Source of the DNA: an uncultured Schumannella sp.
GTDB taxonomy: Bacteria > Actinomycetota > Actinomycetes > Actinomycetales > Microbacteriaceae
NCBI RefSeq assembly: GCF_905479755.1
Contig: NZ_CAJQNT010000005.1
Coordinates: 27,521-91,520, forward strand
DNA: 64,000 bases
Direction: 5' to 3'
Shown here piece by piece: positions 60,801 to 64,000 of this stretch; position 1 is the stretch's first letter; each line of letters begins with the position of its first letter. Position numbers and translations under genes: made by a program. The notes under the pieces were generated by a model that had not been told where the DNA came from, ran no database searches, and saw nothing but the letters and a program-made list of their open reading frames with translations.

Positions 60801-61591
60801 TCGCGGGCGTCCTGGGGTCTCGATACGCGCTTCGCGCTACTCGACCGGCTCGGGGTCGCGCTACTCGACCGGCTCGGGGCCGCGCTGCTCGACCGGCTCG
60901 GAGTCGCGCTGCTCGACCGGCTGTCCGGATTGAGCCCGATGTCGATGAGGATCAGCTCGCCGGCGAGTTCGGCGCCGGGGGAGTGCAACAGCCCCGCCTT
61001 GAGCGCGCCGAACGTGACGGTGACGTCGGCGGGGAGCACCGTCGGGTCGGGCAGGCTACCGTCGTCGGCGTCGATGCCGCTCGGCACATCCACCGCCACC
61101 ACGAGCGGCGCGTTCTCCGCCTCCAACAACGGCCGGATGCGCGCCACGATCTCGCGCGCTCGGCCCCGCAGCGCGGGGGAGCCCGCACCCCCGATGCCGA
61201 GAATCCCGTCGACGAGCACGTCGGCCGCGCCGACGAGCTCGGCAACTCGCGCATCCGCCTCGTCCTCACTGAGGATCTCGACCCCGGCGGCACGTGCCGC
61301 GGCGGCACCGGTCTCGTGCACGCGGCTCCCGGTCGACAGCGCGACGACGTGCGCCCCGCCCGCCGCCAGTTCGGCCCCGGCAAACAGGGTGTCACCGCCG
61401 TTGTCGCCGGAGCCGACGAGCAGCAGCACCCGTGCGGGCCGATCGGACGTCCGCTCGGCGAGCAACCGGGTCAGCTCGCCAGCGAGCCCGGCCGCCGCGC
61501 GGCGCATCAGCGGCACCCCGGCCTCCAGCAACGGGCGCTCGGCGGCGCGGATCTGCGCGGCCGTGTAGCCGAGCGACTCGGGCGCGTTCAT
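60797..61591 (-). CDS. nnrE: NAD(P)H-hydrate epimerase with repeat-derived C-terminus
   Basis: The 264-residue epimerase (YjeF_N) has LLVGSGDNGGDTLFAGAELA and VAVDVPSGIDADDG. It repairs NADHX and NADPHX by epimerising the damaged hydrates. No dehydratase (YjeF_C) domain is fused. The last 40 residues are not enzyme-like: four 8-residue units (PSRSSSAT and variants) and then KRVSRPQDARE, encoded by a tandem repeat grown from a REP-like element. A -10 TAGCCT lies 6 nt before the ATG, with GGAG also present. Confidence 0.9.
   Translation of the reverse strand: MNAPESLGYTAAQIRAAERPLLEAGVPLMRRAAAGLAGELTRLLAERTSDRPARVLLLVGSGDNGGDTLFAGAELAAGGAHVVALSTGSRVHETGAAAARAAGVEILSEDEADARVAELVGAADVLVDGILGIGGAGSPALRGRAREIVARIRPLLEAENAPLVVAVDVPSGIDADDGSLPDPTVLPADVTVTFGALKAGLLHSPGAELAGELILIDIGLNPDSRSSSATPSRSSSAAPSRSSSATPSRSSSAKRVSRPQDARE
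60816..60918 (-). repeat. REP-like element and 24 bp tandem repeats inside nnrE 3' end
   Basis: GGTCTCGATACGCGC to GCGCTACTCGACC (60816-60846) is a reverse-orientation relative of the 1108-1284 repeats. Three 24 bp units follow (60847-60870, 60871-60894, 60895-60918), each beginning GGCTCGG and ending CTCGACC. All are in frame with nnrE. Confidence 0.85.
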
Positions 61592-61597
61592 TTCTCC

Positions 61598-61603
61598 AGG
61601 CTA
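61598..61603 (-). promoter_or_regulatory. -10 hexamer for nnrE-acyP operon
   Basis: TAGCCT (minus strand) lies 6 nt before the nnrE ATG at 61591. Confidence 0.4.
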
Positions 61604-61632
61604 CGCTCCGCCCCGGGTGGCACCATGGGCGG

Positions 61633-62220
61633 ATGACCCCCGCGATCCACATCACCGGCGACGCCGCCGCCGACGACCTGCTCTCCACCGATCCGCTCGC
61701 GCTCCTGATCGGCATGCTGCTCGATCAGCAGGTGGCGCTCGAGACGGCGTTCGCCGGCCCGTACAAGCTCACCGAGCGTCTGGCCCGGCACGGTCGGCGC
61801 TTTGATGCGGCCACGATCGCCGCCCACGACCCGGATGGCTTCGCGGCGCTGTGCGCCGAGACCCCCGCTGTGCACCGCTTCCCCGGCTCGATGGCGGCGC
61901 GCATCCAGAAACTCTGCGTCACCCTTGTCGACGAGTGGGACGGCGACGCCGCAGCACTGTGGATGCGCGACGCCCCCGACGGTGCGACCGTGCTGAAGCG
62001 TCTGAAGGCGCTTCCGGGCTTCGGCGAACAGAAGGCGCGCATCTTCCTGGCCCTGCTGGGCAAGCAGTACGGGGTGGAGGCGCCGGGCTGGCGCGAGGCC
62101 GCCGGGCACTACGGCGAGGAGGGGTCGCACCACTCGGTGGCCGACATCGTCGATCGCGGGAGCCTCGAGCGCGTGCGCGAGAACAAGAAGGCGGCGAAGG
62201 CGGCCGCGAAGAAGGGCTAG
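61633..62220 (+). CDS. HhH-GPD-type base-excision DNA repair protein
   Basis: The 195-residue protein has a helix-hairpin-helix LKALPGFGEQKARIFLALLG. LLDQQVALETAFAGPYKLTE and HRFPGSMAARIQKLC match the Actinobacterial 'HhH-GPD-type base excision DNA repair' group. The catalytic Asp position is not obvious, so glycosylase activity is inferred. A Lys/Ala-rich tail (KKAAKAAAKKG) ends it. The gene is convergent with the FtsX-like gene across a hairpin. Confidence 0.88.
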   Translation: MTPAIHITGDAAADDLLSTDPLALLIGMLLDQQVALETAFAGPYKLTERLARHGRRFDAATIAAHDPDGFAALCAETPAVHRFPGSMAARIQKLCVTLVDEWDGDAAALWMRDAPDGATVLKRLKALPGFGEQKARIFLALLGKQYGVEAPGWREAAGHYGEEGSHHSVADIVDRGSLERVRENKKAAKAAAKKG

Positions 62221-62235
62221 CCGGGTACAGCAGAA

Positions 62236-62267
62236 CGGGGTGCCGGGCGCGAACGCCCGACACCCCG
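62236..62267. terminator. Bidirectional hairpin between convergent genes
   Basis: CGGGGTG-C-CGGGCG and CGCCCG-A-CACCCCG form a 13 bp stem with one mismatch and a CGAA loop. It lies between the HhH-GPD gene and the MacB/FtsX gene. There is no T-run. Confidence 0.7.
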
Positions 62268-62279
62268 GTGAGGAACTGC

Positions 62280-63596
62280 CTACTCGTAGCGCAGTGACGT
62301 GACCGGATCGGCCTTCGCGGCGCGAGCCGCCGGGAGTGTCCCGGCGAGGAACGCGATCGCCATGACGAGCGCGATGATGCTCACGATCGACACCGGGTCG
62401 AATGCGACGAGCTGAAGCCCGGGCAGGTCGGCCAGCAGCGAGCCCGAGAGCACCGAGCTGAGGGCGGTGCCGGCCCCGATGGCGACCACCGCGCCGATTG
62501 CGCTGCCGAGGAATCCGATGAAGGTCGCCTCGAGGCTGAACAGGCTGAACACACGCCCGCTGCCCATGCCCATCGCCTTCATCAGCCCAATCTCACGGGT
62601 GCGCTCCTGCACCGACATGTAGAGCGTGTTGACGATGCCGAACGCGGCCGCGAGCAGCGCGATGATCGCGAAGGCGTTCAACACCAGCACGATGCCGTCG
62701 ATCACACTCGTGACCGTGCCGAGCGTATCGGCGACCGTGGTGCCGCTGTAGCCCTCCTCGGCCAGGAGATCCTTGAGCGCGTCGACGTCGTCGACGGTGG
62801 CGTCCTCGGCGAACCAGACGGTCGCCTGGGCGTAGCGGTTGGCTTCGTCCTCGGTGAGCCCGGTGCTCTGCGCGTCGAACAGCTCATCGCTGAGCGCCTC
62901 ATTGATGAGGATGCTGGAGCCCGTGGGCGATGCCAGCGCTTCCTCCGTCACTCCGACGACGGTCGCCTGGATTTCGTGGCTGTCGCGCAGCGCATCGGTG
63001 ATGCCGATCGTCACGGTCTGGCCGATCGCATCCGCGTCGGAGTCGAAGCCCAGCGGCTCGACGTAGGACTGCGGGATGGCGACCTGCGCGGCCTCGTCCG
63101 TGTTGTCGGGTTCGCTGCCGTCGGCGAGCACGGTGGTCTGGTCGGCAACCAGGCTCCCGACGTACGCCTCGTACTGCGTGCCGTCCTCGAACTGCACGAA
63201 GTCGGGCGTAATCGTCCGTTGTGCCTCGACCTCGACGACGCCCTCGATCTCGGCGAGGTCGTCGATGTCGTCCGGGGTCAACGCAACGACGGTGGCACCC
63301 TCGCCGGGCCCGTTCGACACGCCGCTCGAGATGGCATCGGGGTCGTACTCGTTCGGTCCGCTGTCGCCGCCCAAGAATTCTTGGGCGCTTTCGCTCGCCT
63401 TGGTGACGGTCATCGCGTCGGAGGCGCCGACGCCGCTCACGGTGTCGTCGATGTAGTTGTTGATCCCCGTGCCGAGGCCGCTCGTGATGGCGAGCGTGAA
63501 CGTGCCGATGAAGATCGAGAGGATCGTCAGGATGGTGCGGGTCTTGGATCGGAACGTGTTGGAGACCGCGGAGGCGATCAGGTCGGTCGTCTTCAC
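62280..63596 (-). CDS. MacB/FtsX-type ABC transporter permease
   Basis: The 438-residue protein has one N-terminal helix (RTILTILSIFIGTFTLAITS), a large extracytoplasmic MacB_PCD domain (about 45-285) and three C-terminal helices. The FtsX signature ERTREIGLMKAMGMGSGRVF is present, and it ends in ARAAKADPVTSLRYE. Such permeases drive mechanotransmission or export of lipoproteins and peptides without a transport channel. The start is GTG, overlapping the ATPase stop by 4 nt. Confidence 0.93.
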   Translation of the reverse strand: MKTTDLIASAVSNTFRSKTRTILTILSIFIGTFTLAITSGLGTGINNYIDDTVSGVGASDAMTVTKASESAQEFLGGDSGPNEYDPDAISSGVSNGPGEGATVVALTPDDIDDLAEIEGVVEVEAQRTITPDFVQFEDGTQYEAYVGSLVADQTTVLADGSEPDNTDEAAQVAIPQSYVEPLGFDSDADAIGQTVTIGITDALRDSHEIQATVVGVTEEALASPTGSSILINEALSDELFDAQSTGLTEDEANRYAQATVWFAEDATVDDVDALKDLLAEEGYSGTTVADTLGTVTSVIDGIVLVLNAFAIIALLAAAFGIVNTLYMSVQERTREIGLMKAMGMGSGRVFSLFSLEATFIGFLGSAIGAVVAIGAGTALSSVLSGSLLADLPGLQLVAFDPVSIVSIIALVMAIAFLAGTLPAARAAKADPVTSLRYE

Positions 63597-64000
63597 GCGG
63601 CCACCTCGCTCGGGTCGTCGATGAGCAGTCCGTCGCGGATGCGCAACTGCCGATCGCACCGCGCCGCCAATTCCTCATCGTGGGTGACGATGATGAGCGT
63701 GATGCCGTGATCCCGGTTGAGGTCGAAGAGGATGTCTTCCACCACGGACCCGGTGACCGAGTCGAGGTTGCCGGTCGGCTCGTCGGCGAAGATGATGCGC
63801 GGGTTGTTGACCAGGGCGCGCGCGATGACGGCACGCTGCTTCTGCCCGCCGGAGAGGTTCATCGCCTTGTTCTTGGACTTGTCCGCGAGTTCCAGCTGTT
63901 CGAGCGCCGCGAGCCCGCGGCGCTTCCGTTCGGCCGCACCCACGCCGGCGATCTTCATCGGCAGCGTGACATTGTCGAGCACGGTGCTGTTGGCGTTCAG
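63593..64000 (-). CDS. MacB/LolD-type ABC ATPase (5' end outside window)
   Basis: The frame is open to the window end, so only the C-terminal part is seen. It shows MNLSGGQKQRAVIARALVNN (signature LSGGQ), IIFADEPTGNLD (Walker B) and IIVTHDEELAARCD (H-loop). The Walker A lies beyond 64000. It forms one exporter with the FtsX-type permease, and the gene order is ATPase then permease. Confidence 0.93.
   Translation of the reverse strand: MNANSTVLDNVTLPMKIAGVGAAERKRRGLAALEQLELADKSKNKAMNLSGGQKQRAVIARALVNNPRIIFADEPTGNLDSVTGSVVEDILFDLNRDHGITLIIVTHDEELAARCDRQLRIRDGLLIDDPSEVAA

Noticed and set aside
1..64000. tRNA, rRNA, prophage or insertion sequence genes
   Set aside because: No cloverleaf, rRNA motif, transposase or integrase was seen on either strand.

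Overview
The window is high-GC chromosomal DNA with strong G/C at third codon positions, frequent GTG starts and a recurrent GGATGC/GCATCC codon bias. Gene families such as DUF2510, DUF222/HNH (13E12-like), the NERD helicase, a MarP-type protease and the TM0106-type nuclease-helicase fit an actinobacterium, most likely of the Microbacteriaceae. The species cannot be fixed from sequence alone. Many genes carry a -10 hexamer 6-7 nt before the start codon, which implies widespread leaderless transcription, as known in Actinobacteria.

Layout. 1-5.1 kb: the end of an Eis-like acetyltransferase, four REP-like palindromic repeats, a NERD-UvrD helicase, a Phd/RelE-like toxin-antitoxin pair with a clear operator, and a vWA protein. 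5.3-13.1 kb: an island with less GC-biased codon use. It holds a single-polypeptide Type ISP-like restriction-modification enzyme (nuclease-helicase-methyltransferase-specificity) and, overlapping it by 8 nt, an RloC/PrrC-like zinc-hook ATPase that is a candidate tRNA anticodon nuclease. A small unknown gene is divergent to them. 13.2-26 kb: sbcCD, a HigBA-like pair, a TM0106/Dna2-like nuclease-helicase, a LexA-type SOS box in front of a DUF222-HNH endonuclease with low-complexity ends, and a DarT-like ADP-ribosyltransferase with no DarG beside it. The first 26 kb is therefore mainly DNA processing, defence and toxin-antitoxin genes.

26.6-41 kb: a histidine phosphatase, three DUF2510 proteins (two with long low-complexity linkers and membrane domains), a DUF3516-type helicase, aspartate ammonia-lyase with a coupled CPBP-like membrane protease, an SDR oxidoreductase, small acidic and Rho_N proteins, and an Ada-AlkA repair fusion. 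41-55 kb: a GlcD-like oxidase, membrane proteins including PrsW and a MarP-type protease, a TetR-ATPase-permease operon, a membrane-protein/HTH pair behind a near-consensus promoter, an acyltransferase and a luciferase-like/FAD-oxidase fusion. 55-64 kb: a DUF167 protein, a patatin with internal membrane segments, rpsO with a terminator, a dienelactone hydrolase, a second luciferase-like oxidoreductase, a phosphoribosyltransferase, nnrE plus acylphosphatase, an HhH-GPD repair protein, and a MacB/FtsX-type ABC exporter cut by the window end.

No tRNA, rRNA, CRISPR array, intact insertion sequence or prophage was seen. All calls come from reading the sequence; no database search was run.
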